A DNA stretch of 64,000 nt from Owenia fusiformis. Lineage: Eukaryota; Annelida; Polychaeta; Sabellida; Oweniidae. Shown piece by piece: positions 34,201 to 49,200 of the stretch. Numbering within the stretch: position 1 is the first letter of the stretch; each line of letters starts with the position of its first letter. The DNA is taken from positions 38,752,867-38,816,866 of the forward strand of contig CAIIXF020000008.1 of the NCBI GenBank assembly GCA_903813345.2, given 5' to 3'. The position numbers were made by a program, and so were the translations under genes. The notes under the pieces are model-generated. The model was given only the letters and a program-made list of their open reading frames with translations. It did no database searches and had not been told where the DNA came from.

Positions 34201-37200
34201 TTCTAAAAATGACACTACAGGTCCTTACACTGCAACTTCTTGAGCTAGACTAACATCAGGTGATCAGATTATCTCCTGTCTCACCTCACTAATGAGATGC
34301 ATAGGGAAGCTATCTGATTGGCTGCAGCTGGACTGAGCTGGTGTGTTTACTCCATTTGGTGATGCATTGTGGGAAATCACCTTAGCAATGTCAATCAAGT
34401 AGCCTCTAATTCCTGGTGACTCATAACCATGTGGCATATTTCTCCTATGGGTTGACCAATTCTAGGACAAGGGTTCCTGCACAAGCAAAGAGTAAGGTTA
34501 CTCTTACTCCTACTCCCAACTTACTCACTGAGTTTATGGTTACTCCTAGGTTACTCCTTAACTCGCTCACAGTACATGAAATTTTACTGACATAAATATA
34601 AACTTCTTACTTCACCAAATATTATTACATTTTAATTAGAAATAAAAAAAATAAGTGGGGAATTTCTAAATTTCCCACAATATACTGTGGACTATAATTT
34701 TATATACAGTAAAATTATAAATGTTTGTGAGAACTTTGAATTTAAAAAATAAGCAATCAAATGACCAAATTGAAACAGTATATGTAAAAATAGAAACATT
34801 TATATTAATCCTAACTTTTGTATATATCAGATAGTAATGTATAATTTTTTGCACAAAATTATCAATTAGAGGAACCATTTCTTCAATAAAATAAGCTTTA
34901 CAAAATCTCAATTAAGTAGTAAGGTACAATTAAATGCAATAAAAAGTAGCACAGCCTATTGTCAAGTGGAAATAAGGCTAGTTGAAGTAAAAATGTGCAA
35001 ATTAATTTTACCAAATCGGCCATTTTGAATAGCACTTCCTATGTAAACAAATATTAAAAATTACCAAACTTTAACATAGGTGCATTATAGTCTGAATATA
35101 ATTTAGACTAAATAGGATATAGTCTAGCTCTCAGGCAGTCATACAATAATATATTTCAACACAACACATTTTCAAACAATGTGGATGGCTATGCGTGACT
35201 ACCCTGCGTGCAGAGTCTAGTTAAACTACACTCTGCCTAGTAGAGACCATATTACAGTTTAGTAGCCCCGCCCCAACAACAGGTACCGGTAACAGTTTGG
35301 GTAATAAGTCACTTCTGACCTATGCAGTGGCCTTTCTTCCACCATTCAGCGAGCTTGAAGAAACATACGCCAAAGGCGTTCTAATTAAATATGCGCATGT
35401 CATTGGTCAATTCCGGGCTCAACGATGACGTCAGAAGGAATGACCATATATAGAACATCGGTCAAATTTGGCCACCGAACACTGATTGGCGCGGTGAGTT
35501 CACAGGTTTATTTTAGTTTGAAAGAGTGAAGACGAAGCTCTCTTTTAAGAAGTGAAGTCAAACGAATGCAAAGGGTAATGCGCGGCCCATTTATTGGTGA
35601 ATACGGGGGAAAACAAAACATTCCATACTGTCTAAATGTTACCATAGGCTTTCAAGAGAAGGGTATCAAAATTGGCTATCAAAATGCTAAAGAGCCTTAA
35701 AATCTAAGGCTCTTTAGCCGAAATGCTAAAGAAACTTAAAATTTAAGGCTCTCCAGCCACAGCCAAAATGAAAACCCTGAAAAGTCTGACATGTTCATGA
35801 TGTTGACCATGTGATGTTTACAGGGAGTGTAAATGCGCCTAGCGTATTTTTGTAGAGTATACAGGAAATGTGTTATGATATTTATTAAGAAGTTTGGTAT
35901 GGTAATCGCTGAATTAAGCGCCCACCCTACTTCACAAAGTTCAGGAAAGACCAAATATTAAAGAATGAATCAGAAAAATTTGAATTTCCAAAAAATCAAG
36001 TGGACGATAATAGAGTCTCTGAAACATGGCAAAAGTGACATATTTTGCAATACAATGCATCCTCCCGATAAGTATCTATCATTGGGTGCTTTCCAAAACC
36101 TATGATTCAAGATATTGTATGTCTTCTCTACCAATAATCTTGTATATTTTTCAGAGTTCCAGGCTATCCCAATATTTCAGCTAACAACACAGCCACCCCA
36201 CACAAGTTTGATCATCCATGGTTCCAGACTGTCATCATGTTTTTAGGTGTGTGATTTCATTTTTCATGTTTACTCCGGAAATTCTATTGCACTACTGCCC
36301 CATTAAACATGTGCCACGGCCACGCATACACTGTTTATATGTCTCTGTTTTGGGGACATCTGGTTGAGCCCTATTTTTTGCCATCAATCCATTAGCCATG
36401 AACCTTAGATTCTTACATTGCTATAGTCTTAAGGGGTGTATACACTGGCAAGTGAATTGCTTGAAATGGTTGAAATGAAAGAGAATGATAAAACAGCTTA
36501 GGCAAATTGATTGAAATGCTTGAAACGGCGAAACAGGCAAAAGCAGCGAAACGGTAATTTTATTTTTCGAGATTTATTGATTGAAATGCTTGAAACGGTT
36601 GAAAAGCCCCCTCAAAATGCTTGAAACGAAAAACGTGCATGTTCGTTTTTCTTTTCAATCGTCTCGCTTATTTCCTCATGAATGGTCGTTGGATTGAAAT
36701 GCTTGAAACGGCGAAACAGGCGCAAACAGCGAAACTTTAAATTCATTTCAAAGGCGAATTTATTGAAACGATTGAAATGCTCGAAATGACGCAAGCATTG
36801 AAACGTAGGAAATGATGCAAGCATTGAAACGATTGAACCGATTGAAACAATTGTAAAGATTGAAAATTTATTTATAGTGTATACAGGGCTTTAGTGACCA
36901 AGGGAAAACAGGGTGGACATGGCACATCAGTGGCTACAACCCACTTTTGTCATTAACTAATAACTAGGGCTGTACTGTTCTTCACAACCACACTTCAGGA
37001 TGGACATGGCACATCAGTGGCTACTACCCACTTTTGTCATTAACTAATAACTAGGGCTGTACTGTTCTTCACAACCACACTTCAGGATGGACATGGCACA
37101 TCAGTGGCTACTACCCACTTTTGTCATTAACTAATAACTAGGGCTGTACTGTTCTTCATGACCACACTTCAGTATGGACATGGCACATCAGTGACTACTA

Positions 37201-40200
37201 CCCACTTTTGTCATTAACTAATAACTAGGGCTGTACTGTTCTTCACAACCACACTTCAGGATGGACATAGCACATCAGTGGCTACTACCCACTTTTGTCA
37301 TTAACTAATAACTAGGGCTGTACTGTTCTTCACAACCACACTTCAGGATGGACATGGCACATCAGTGGCTACTACCCACTTTTGTCATTAACTAATAACT
37401 AGGGCTGTACTGTTCTTATGACCACACTTCAGGATGGACATGGCACATTAGTGGTTACAGCCCACTTTTGTCATTAACTAATAACTAGGGCTGTATTGTT
37501 CTTCACGACCACACTTCAGGGTGGACATGGCACATCAGTGACTACAGCCCACTTTTGTCATTAACTAATAACTAGGGCTGTACTGTTCTTCACAACCACA
37601 CTTCAGGGTGAACATGGCACATCAGTGGCTACTACCCACTTTTGTCATTAACTAATAACTAGGGCTGTATTGTTCTTCATGACCACACTTCAGGATGGAC
37701 ATGGCACATCAGTGGCTACAGCCCACTTTTGTCATTATCTAATAACTAGGGCTGTACTGTTCTTCACGACCACACTTCAGTATGGACATGGCACATCAAT
37801 GGCTACAACCCACTTTTGTTATTAACTAATAACTAGGGCTGTACTGTTCTTCACGACCACACTTCATGGTGGACATGGCACATCAGTGGCTACAACCCAC
37901 TTTTGTCATTAACTAATAACTAGGGCTGTACTGTTCTTCATGACCACACTTCAGGGTGGACATGGCACATCAGTGGCTACAACCCACTTTTGTCATTAAC
38001 TAATAACTAGGGCTGTACTGTTCTTCACGACCACACTTCAGGGTGGACATGGCACATCAGGGGCTACTACCCACTTTTGTCATTAACTAATAACTAGGGC
38101 TGTACTGTTCTTCACGACCACACTTCAGGGTGGACATGGCACATCAGGGGCTACAACCCACTTTTGTCATTAACTAATAACTAGGGCTGTAGTGTTCTTC
38201 ACGACCACACTTCATGGTGGACATGGCACATCAGTGGCTACAACCCACTTTTGTCATTAACTAATAACTAGGGCTGTACTGTTCTTCATGACCACACTTC
38301 ATGGTGGACATGGCACATCAGTGGCTACAACCCACTTTTGTCATTAACTAATAACTAGGGCTGTACTGTTCTTCATGACCACACTTCAGGGTGGACATGG
38401 CACATCAGTGGCTACAACCCACTTTTGTCATTAACTAATAACTAGGGCTGTACTGTTCTTCACGACCACACTTCAGGGAGGACATGGCACATCAGTGGCT
38501 ACTACCCACTTTTGTCATTAACTAATAACTAGGGCTGTACTGTTCTTCACGACCACACTTCAGGGAGGACATGGCACATCAGTGGCTACTACCCACTTTT
38601 GTCATTAACTAATAACTAGGGCTGTACTGTTCTTCACGACCACACTTCAGGGTGGACATGGCACATCAGTGGCTACAACCCACTTTTGTCATTAACTAAT
38701 AACTAGGGCTGTAGTGTTCTTCACGAAGACACTTCAGTATGGACATGGCACATCAGTGGCTACTACCCACTTTTGTCATTAACTAATAACTAGGGCTGTA
38801 CTGTTCTTCACAACCACACTTCAGGGTGGACATGGCACATCAGTGGCTACAACCCACTTTTGTCATTAACTAATAACTAGGGCTGTATTGTTCTTTATGA
38901 CCACACTTCAGGATGGACATGGCACATCAGTGGCTACTACCCACTTTTGTCATTAACTAATAACTAGGGCTGTATTGTTCTTCACGACCACACTTCAGGA
39001 TGGCCATGCCACATCAGTGGCTACTACCCACTTTTGTCATTAACTAATAACTAGGGCTGTACTGTTCTTCACGACCACACTTCAGGGTGGACATGGCACA
39101 TCAGTGGCTACTACCCACTTTTGTCATTAACTAATAACTAGGGCTGTACTGTTCTTCACGACCACACATCAGGGTGGACATGGCACATCAGTGGCTACAG
39201 CCCACTTGTGTCATTAACTAATAACTAGGGCTGTACTGTTCTTCACGAAGACACTTCAGTATGGACATGGCACATCAGTGGCTACAACCCACTTTTGTCA
39301 TTAACTAATAACTAGGGCTGTACTGTTCTTCACGACCAGTGTCGACCACACTTCAGGGTGGACATGGCACATCAGTGGCTACTACCCACTTTTGTCATTA
39401 ACTAATAACTAGGGCTGTACTGTTCTTCACGACCACACTTCAGGATGGACATGGCACATCAGTGGCTACTACCCACTTTTGTCATTATCTAATAACTAGG
39501 GCTGTACTGTTCTTCACGACCACACTTCAGGATGGACATGGCACATCAGTGGCTACTACCCACTTTTGTCATTAACTAATAACTAGGGCTGTACTGTTCT
39601 TCATGACCACACTTCATGTCATTATCTAATAACTAGGGCTGTACTGTTCTTCACGACCACACTTCAGTATGGACATGGCACATCAAAACTAGGGCTGTAC
39701 TGTTCTTTACGACTACACTTCAGAGTTGACATTGCGCATCAGTGGCTACTACCCACTTTTGTCATTAACTAATAACTAGGGCTGTACTGTTCTTCACGAC
39801 CACACTTCAGTATGGACATGGCACATCAAAACTAGGGCTGTACTGTTCTTCACGACCACACTTCAGGGTGGACATGGCACATCAGTGGCTACAACCCACT
39901 TTTGTCATTAACTAATAACTAGGGCTGTACTGTTCTTCATGACCACACTTCAGTATGGACATGGCACATCAGTGGCTACAACCCACTTTTGTCATTATCT
40001 AATAACTAGGGCTGTACTGTTCTTCACGACCACACTTCAGGGTGGACATGGCACATCAGTGGCTACAACCCACTTTTGTCATTATCTAATAACTAGGGCT
40101 GTACTGTTCTTCATGACCACACTTCAGTATGGACATGGCACATCAGTGGCTACAGCCCACTTTTGTCATTATCTAATAACTAGGGCTGTACTGTTCTTTA

Positions 40201-43200
40201 CGACTACACTTCAGAGTTGACATTGCGCATCAGTGGCTACTACCCACTTTTGTCATTATCTAATAACTAGGGCTGTACTGTTCTTCATGACCACACTTCA
40301 GTATGGACATGGCACATCAGTGGCTACAACCCACTTTTGTCATTATCTAATAGGTAGGACTGTACTGTTCTTCACAACCACACTTCAGGATGGACATGGC
40401 ACATTAGTGGTTACAACCCACTTTTGTCATTAACTAATAACTAGGGCTGTACTGTTCTTCACGACCACACTTCAGGGTGGACATGGCACATCAGTGGCTA
40501 CAACCCACTTTTGTCATTATCTAATAACTAGGGCTGTACTGTTCTTCACAACCACACATCAGGATGGACATGGCACATCAGTGGCTACAACCCACTTTTG
40601 TCATTAACTACATTGAGTTCTCTAGTTGCATTGAACTAAAATGAACAAAATGGAATATGAAGAACCAAAGCTTTAAAGTTTTTATGTCTACAGTACTACA
40701 ATGTATAGTGGAGTGGAGACCTGTGTCATAATGTTTGACTTTAAGATAGAAACTTCCATATGTAAGAGGGTGTCTTAAATCAGAAAAGTCTTGATAAATA
40801 AAATAACTTCCTATTCTGAAATTTAGATAAAGATGTGCATGTCTACAAACAGAACATGTATATTTTCATGTGCCTTTTGGTATGTTTCAGGTGAAGCTCT
40901 GTGTCTTATAGGACTTTTTATCTCCAGACACAAAGAAAGAAAAAAATTACAAGTGGAGGTTTGTACAATAATTCTTTGATTGCAGTCGATTCTGTACTTT
41001 TGTGTTAGAATGGCAATTGCTATTAATTAATATACTAGATGCAAGTAGAAATAATCTAGATTTACTTCATTAAATATTCAAAATTTAGTGAAAGGGAGAT
41101 CATATTTGAGTCTACATGTAAAATTGCATCTAGAAATGTGGTTTTAAAAAAGTATTTACCAACTTTGAAAATTTGACTTTCAGGTCGAGAGATTCCCCAT
41201 AGACTCCAGGTTACAAAATGTGTTGGGCAGATAATATTTTCTTTGACTGGACATATTTTTGTTTGTATAATTATCAGACACATATAAAGACTATATGAAA
41301 ATTGATCCACTTAAACTGATAATATTTGACTTTTATGGAACTTATACCTGCCATATTTATTAACCTGAATCAGCCACCTAGTGGCAGGCCTGTCAACTTG
41401 GGGACACCTAACATGAGTGACTTGCAAATGTTGAACACCTTTGTTCAAATTTTGGACACCTTGGTCCAAATCTGAACATCTTGGCCACAATTTGAGCACC
41501 TTGTTTTCAATTTTATTGCATTTAATCAAATTTTGGACACCTCAATTTTTCGCGCGCGCTACGCTCGCGATATCCTCAACGGGGGGGGGGGGGGGGGGGG
41601 GGGGGGGGGTAGGTACGAAAATTTCCAATTAACATGCGTGACACATACGGGATTCGCGTGACAAATCCGAACAAATTGCGTTCGGTTTTTTCCGACGTTC
41701 GTATTTTCACCGTATCGTCAACATATTTTGAAAAGTTTTCGTGACATTTTCTGTCACGCAAAAAAAACTGGCGTGACTTCAAATTCTTCAGCAAATGCGT
41801 GACAAATACGCAAATTGCGGGACAGTTGACAGGCCTGTAGTGGTGAAACTGGTAACTACCTCCTCCCATCTGGTTAATTAGGTGTCAAGCATTTTACATT
41901 ATGAACCTTCATGTATTTTCTGTTGTTTTTCAGTATGCTCAAAAGCTGCTAGAATCTCAGGATGTTGTACACCATCCTCCTAAACTACCTAGGTAATTTT
42001 TATTATATAATTTCAGTTCTACATGGTTAGCCAGCAGCAGCGTTTTCATCCTTCAATAGACTTCAATATAGCACTCATCTGTCATAGTTGAAGTCTGTCT
42101 GTCCATATTGATAACTTATACCAGGCAATAGTTTCTGCTTCTAGTTTAACCTTGTTTTGGAAAAATTTACATTTTTCATCAAATAAAGTGAATCAACTTA
42201 TGAGTACATGGAATGGAGCTATATTTTATATTTTTATATTAAATCAAAATATAAATACATGTTTTGCTCAGAGCAGGCGCAACATGCTAATTAAATATGG
42301 ATCAAATTCATTTTTTGGAATTTTTTATAGCAATTCCAGATGATATGAATTTACATTAATTGTCCTTGAACTTACAGAGTGAACCATACTTTAATTATTA
42401 AATAATGATTATCCTTGAACTTACAGGGTGAACCATACTTTAATTATTAAATAATGATTATCCTTGAACTTACAGGGTGAACCATACTTTAATTATTAAA
42501 TAATGATTATCCTTGAACTTACAGGGTGAACCATACTTTAATTATTAAATAATGATTATCCTTGAACTTACAGGGTGTTCCAGATAATCCTTGCAATCCC
42601 AACTTGTTTTGATTTAGTTGGAACCAGTTTGGCAGGTAAAGATATTCAGTCCTTATGTAGAACACTTTATATACCATACCATGTACATGTAAAGTTATTC
42701 AGTCCTTACATAGAACACTTCATATACCATACCATGTACATGTAAAGATATTCAGTCCTTACATAGAACACTTTATATACCATACCATGTACATGTACAT
42801 GTAAAGTTATTCAGTCCTTACATAGAACACTTTATATACCATACCATGTACATGTAAAGTTATTCAGTCCTTATGTAGAACACTTTATATACCATGCCAT
42901 GTACATGTAAAGTTATTCAATCCTTACATAGAACACTTTATATACCATACCATGTACATTTAAAGTTATTCAGTCCTTATGTAGAACACTTTATATACCA
43001 TGCCATGTACATGTAAAGTTATTCAGTCCTTATGTAGAACACTTTATATACTATGCAATGTACATGTAAAGTTATTCAGTCCTTATGTAGAACACTTTAT
43101 ATACCATACCATGTACATGTAAAGTTATTCAGTCCTTATGTAGAACACTTTATATACCATACCATGTACATGTAAAGTTATTCAGTCCTTATGTAGAACA

Positions 43201-46200
43201 CTTTATATACCATGCCATGTACATGTAAAGTTATTCAGTCCTTACATAGAACACTTTATATACCATACCATGTACATGTAAAGTTATTCAGTCCTTACAT
43301 AGAAAACTGTATATACCATACCATGTACATGTAAAGTTATTCAATCCTTACATAGAACACTTTATATACCATGCCATGTACATGTAATTGATAATGGTTC
43401 TTAGTATGGAATCAATCCTGGACATTGTGAGCTTGAAAAAGGACCCTTTTTTATTATAATTCTCAATTTGATCCATTCAAAACCGTAATGAAGGCACAGC
43501 GCTATTATGAAGGCCATGCACTTTCAAGAGCTCTTAAAAGTCCAGGTGATGGCCAATTTCCTAATAAAAAGATGCATTTAGACCCAAAAGCCCCCATTAG
43601 CCCCCTATCATGAGTACTATTGTATCAAGTCTTTATATTAATTCACTGCATTTTCTTAACTTTGCAGGTATTGGTCTGCTTTATGTGAATGCCTCAGTTT
43701 GGCAGATGCTACGTGGTTCAATCATAATATTTGCAGGGCTGTTATCAGTAAGTGATGTTTATATGATGACCCCCAGTGTCTGTTACAAATGGTTTACTCT
43801 TTGGAATTGCAGTCAAATGCTGTCCCCTTCTTAAGTTACACTAGGCTTATACCTTATGGGTGTAGCACCTCTGCTCAAGAAGGAATTTTCAATATGGCCT
43901 CTCAATTTAAAAATTGCTGTCATTTTTTGTTGAAAATCTAATCTTTGATAACACAAATACAAGTTGACGCCAGATGGATTTGGTTCAAATTTTAAATGGT
44001 GATACCCAAGGATGAAGGAGCTTTGCTGAAGAAGAGATTTTCAACATCCATTTTCCATAAGGGAGAAAGCAGCTCTGCTTGATAAGATGACAGCTGAATT
44101 TCAAAAAAGCAACCATTTTTGGTAAAAACGTAATTTTTGCTATCTCAAATACCAGTGGACATACTTGTTTGAAATTTTATATGCTGATGCCTAGGTAGGA
44201 ACAAAGGAGCTCTGCTCAAGAAAATGTTTTCAAGATGGCTGCTGAATTTCAAAATGGTTGTCATTTATTCGTAAAAGAACATAACCTTTGATAACTCAAA
44301 TACCAGAGGATGGATTTGTTTCAAGTTTTATATACTGATACTTAGGGACAAAGGGGCCACAGCTCTGGAATTTACTAGAAAAGTAGAATAAATTCTAGTT
44401 TCTGGAAAACACTAGAATTTGACAAAAAAAACTCTGGAAAGCACTGGAAAATGAACATGAGTTTGGGAATTTTCATTTTTCTAAAAATGTCAAAAGTGGT
44501 AAATAAAGCATGAAATACTGAAAATCTGAATATCCTGTGATCAAATTGAATAAGCAGAATTCAAAATAGCTGCCTTAAGCAACTTCAAGGGAGAGATTTC
44601 AATCTACATGTCTCAAGAAAAAGGTTTCACCTTTTTATTATGATGGGTTCAGGTGTCAAAAATAGCTAATCTATCATTTTTAAAATTGAAAGCGAAATAG
44701 AAGATTTTTCAGCATCAAGTCTAAATTTCCATACAAAGAGACATTCTTGATAATTTTAAATCAATCTCGATTGTTCATTTGGAAATGCACAGACAAAATT
44801 AATTGGGATGCCCACATACCCATGCACCCATCCAGCAAACTGATAACAATATAGCACCCAATTGTGCAATACATTATTACCATATATGAAATTTTGCCTC
44901 ATGCCTTACATATTGTAATAGTTTTGTAGATGGTATTTGATGGTTTGCATTCTGCATCTGTAATAAATGGCAGGTGGTGACATTTTGCATGTTTATGCCT
45001 CGTTAGTGTTTAAAATAAAAGGGTTACAGAATATCGTTTTCATGAAAAATCAACTCTGGAATTTTCTGGAAATCTGTTGAATTTATTTTTCAATTTTGTG
45101 TGGCCACCCTGTAATAGATAGTCATATGCTGTCTTTGTCCATGTTACTAGCTAATGATGAAACTGATTGCTTTGATGTAATCTCTAACTAATGGTAACAC
45201 TTTGGAATTGCAGTCATATGCTGTCTTTTTCTCATGTTAATAATGAAACACTTTGGAATTGCAGTCATATGCTGTCCTTTTCTCATGTTAATAATGAAAC
45301 ACTTTGGAATTGCAGTCATATGCTGTCCTTTTCTCATGTTGATAATGGTTTCACTTTGGAATTGCAGTCATATGCTGTCCTTTTCTCATGTTGATAATGG
45401 TTACAATTTGGAATTGCAGTCATATGCTGTGTTTTTCTCATGTTGATAATGGTTACACTTTGGAATTGCAGTCATATGCTGTGTTTTTCTCATGTTAATA
45501 ATGGTTACACTTTTGAATTGCAGTCATATGCTGTCCTTTTCTCATGTTGATAATGGTTACACTTTGGAATCCAGTCATATGCTGTCTTTTTCTCATGTTG
45601 ATAATGGTTACACTTTGAAATTGCAGTCATATGCTGTCTTTTTCTCATGTTAATAATGAAACACTTTGGAATTGCAGTCATATGCTGTCCTTTTCTCATG
45701 TTGATAATGGTTTCACTTTGGAATTGCAGTCATATGCTGTCCTTTTCTCATGTTGATAATGGTTACAATTTGGAATTGCAGTCATATTCTGTCCTTTTCT
45801 CATGTTGATAATGGTTACACTTTGGAATTGCAGTCATATGCTGTGTTTTTCTCATGTTAATAATGGTTACACTTTTGAATTGCAGTCATATGCTGTCCTT
45901 TTCTCATGTTGATAATGGTTACACTTTGGAATCCAGTCATATGCTGTCTTTTTCTCATGTTGATAATGGTTACACTTTGGAATTGCAGTCATATGCTGTC
46001 TTTTTCTCATGTTAATAATGAAACACTTTGGAATTGCAGTCATATGCTGTCCTTTTCTCATGTTGATAATGGTTTCACTTTGGAATTGCAGTCATATGCT
46101 GTCCTTTTCTCATGTTGATAATGGTTACAATTTGGAATTGCAGTCATATTCTGTCCTTTTCTCATGTTGATAATGGTTACACTTTGGAATTGCAGTCATG

Positions 46201-49200
46201 TGCTGTCTTTTTCTCATGTTAATAATAGTTACACTTTGGAATTGAAGTCATAGGCTGTCCTTTTCTCATGTTAATAATGGTTACACTTAGAAATTGGAGT
46301 CATATGCTATCCTTTTCTCATGTAAATAATAATTACACTTTGGAATTGCAGTCATATGCTGTCCTCTTCTCATGTTGATAGTGGTTACACTTTGGAATTG
46401 CAGTCATATGCTCTCCTTTTCTCATGTTAATAATGGTTACACTTTGGAATTGCAGTCATATGCCATCCTTTTCTCATGTTGATAATGGTTACACTTTGGA
46501 ATTGCAGTCATATATTGTCTTTTTCTCATGTTAATAATGGTTACACTTTGGAATTGGAGTCATATGCTGTCTTTATCCATGTTATTAGCTAATGGTTACA
46601 CTGTCCTTTTCTCATGTTAATAATGGTTACACTTTGGAATTGGAGTCATATGCTGTCTTTATCCATGTTATTAGCTAATGGTTACACTGTCCTTTTCTCA
46701 TGTTAATAATGGTTACACTTTGGAATTGCAGTCATATGCTGTCTTTTCCTCATGTTGATAATGGTTACACTTTGGAATTGCAGTCATATGCTGTCTTTTT
46801 CTCATGTTAATAATGAAACACTTTAGAATTGCAGTCATATGCTGTCCTTTTCTCAGGTTGATAATGGTTACACTTTGGAATTACAGTCATATGCTGTCCT
46901 TTTCTCATGTTGATAATGGTTACACTTTGGAATTGCAGTCATATGCTGTCTTTTTCTCATGTTGATAATGGTTACACTTTGGAATTGCAGTCATATTCTG
47001 TCCTTTTCTCATGTTAATAATAGTTACACTTTGGAATTGGAGTCATAGGCTGTCCTTTTCTCATGTTGATAATGGTTACACTTTGGAATTGCAGTCATAT
47101 GCTGTCTTTTTCTCATGTTAATAATAGTTACACTTTGGAATTGGAGTCATAGGCTGTCCTTTTCTCATGTTAATAATGGTTACACTTTGAAATTGGAGTC
47201 ATATGCTGTCCTTACTCATGTAAATAATAATAACACTTTGGAATTGCAGTCATATGCTGTCCTCTTCTCATGTTGATAGTGGTTACACTTTGGAATTGCA
47301 GTCATATGCTGTCCTTTTCTCATGTTAATAATGGTTACACTTTGGAATTGCAGTCATATGCTGTCCTTTTCTCATGTTAATAATAGTTACACTTTGGAAT
47401 TGGAGTCATAGGCTGTCCTTTTCTCATGTTGATAATGGTTACACTTTGGAATTGCAGTCATATGCTGTCTTTTTCTCATGTTAATAATAGTTACACTTTG
47501 GAATTGGAGTCATAGGCTGTCCTTTTCTCATGTTAATAATGGTTACACTTTGAAATTGGAGTCATATGCTGTCCTTACTCATGTAAATAATAATTACACT
47601 TTGGAATTGCAGTCATATGCTGTCCTCTTCTCATTTTGATAGTGGTTACACTTTGGAATTGCAGTCATATGCTGTCCTTTTCTCATGTTAATAATGGTTA
47701 CACTTTGAAATTGCAGTCATATGCTGTCCTTTTCTCATGTTGATAATGGTTACACTTTGGAATTGCAGTCATATATTGTCTTTTTCTCATGTTAATAATG
47801 GTTACACTTTTGAATTGAAGTCATATGCTGTCTTTATCCATGTTATTAGCTAATGGTTACACTGTCCTTTTCTCACGTTAATAATGGTTACACTTTGGAA
47901 TTGCAGTCATATGCTGTCTTTTTCTCATGTTAATAATAGTTACACTTTGGAATTGGAGTCATAGGCTGTCCTTTTCTCATGTTAATAATGGTTACACTTT
48001 GAAATTGGAGTCATATGCTGTCCTTTTCTCATGTTAATAATGGTTACACTTTGGAATTGCAGTCATATGCTGTCCTTTTCTCATGTTGATAATGGTTACA
48101 CTTTGGAATTGCAGTCATATGCTGTCTTTTTCTCATGTTGATAATGGTTACACTTTAGAATTGCAGTCATATTCTGTCCTTTTCTCATGTTAATAATAGT
48201 TACACTTTGGAATTGGAGTCATAGGCTGTCCTTTTCTCATGTTAATAATGGTTACACTTTGAAATTGGAGTCAAATGCTGTCCTTTTCTCATGTTACACA
48301 GATCAATATGTCATGTGTGTTTAGTGATACAGTGTATCTGATTTTAGATGTAGATTAAATTGGAAAATACTTTTAGTGAGACTGATGAAACACTATATTC
48401 AAAATTGAGGCTCTGCTGAGTTAGCCTCTTGAGAGGTTATTAATTGTTTCTATATTTTCAGAAAATCTTTCTGAAGCGTAAATTACGTTGCATGCACTGG
48501 AGTGGTATCTTCATTGTGATCATAGGACTGGCTCTTGTTGGAATATCTAGTATATTGAAGGATGAAAATGCTGCTGCTGATTCTAAAGCATTTCTGGGTA
48601 AGAACAGTACAATTTAAAGGATCCACAAACTTGCAATTTTGTAAGCTTATTATACATGTATCTTACCGGAAATCTTACCTACATCTATCTTTTAAAGATA
48701 CACATCCATTTGAAAATTATCTGAATATTATAAAGACTTTATTTACCTTGATAATACTGATATTTTGATTTATTACTCCTTCAAGACAAGATTGATGTTT
48801 TCACTTTCTTTAATATGATTTAGGCATCGCTATGATCCTAGCTGGCCAAGCAGTCAGTGCCAGCCAGATGATCGTTGAAGAAGCTCTCCTCAAGAAACGA
48901 GGTTATCCACCTTTGCAGGTACAATAACCACCAATCATTGTTTCAAAGGCCCAATTCAAAGTTTGTAAATACTCAATATTAGCCAAAGTTGCCAAAATTC
49001 ACATAGGTCCTCTAAGCGTTTTAATATCCATTTAAAGGAATGTTATTAAATATAGATTTAGTATTGAATTGACAGATTTGAATATAGACCTACATTTTAC
49101 AAATTATAATAAGTCAATTATTACAATTCTCTGCAGGCACCATTGGATTACATAATCTCTCTGCATGGTGTTTTCTTCCATATTTTTAGGTTGTCGGGCT

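Noticed and set aside
35686-35718. Histone-type 3' stem-loop
   Set aside because: It contains GGCTCTTT but not the conserved 6-bp stem and 4-base loop arrangement, and no histone frame is nearby.
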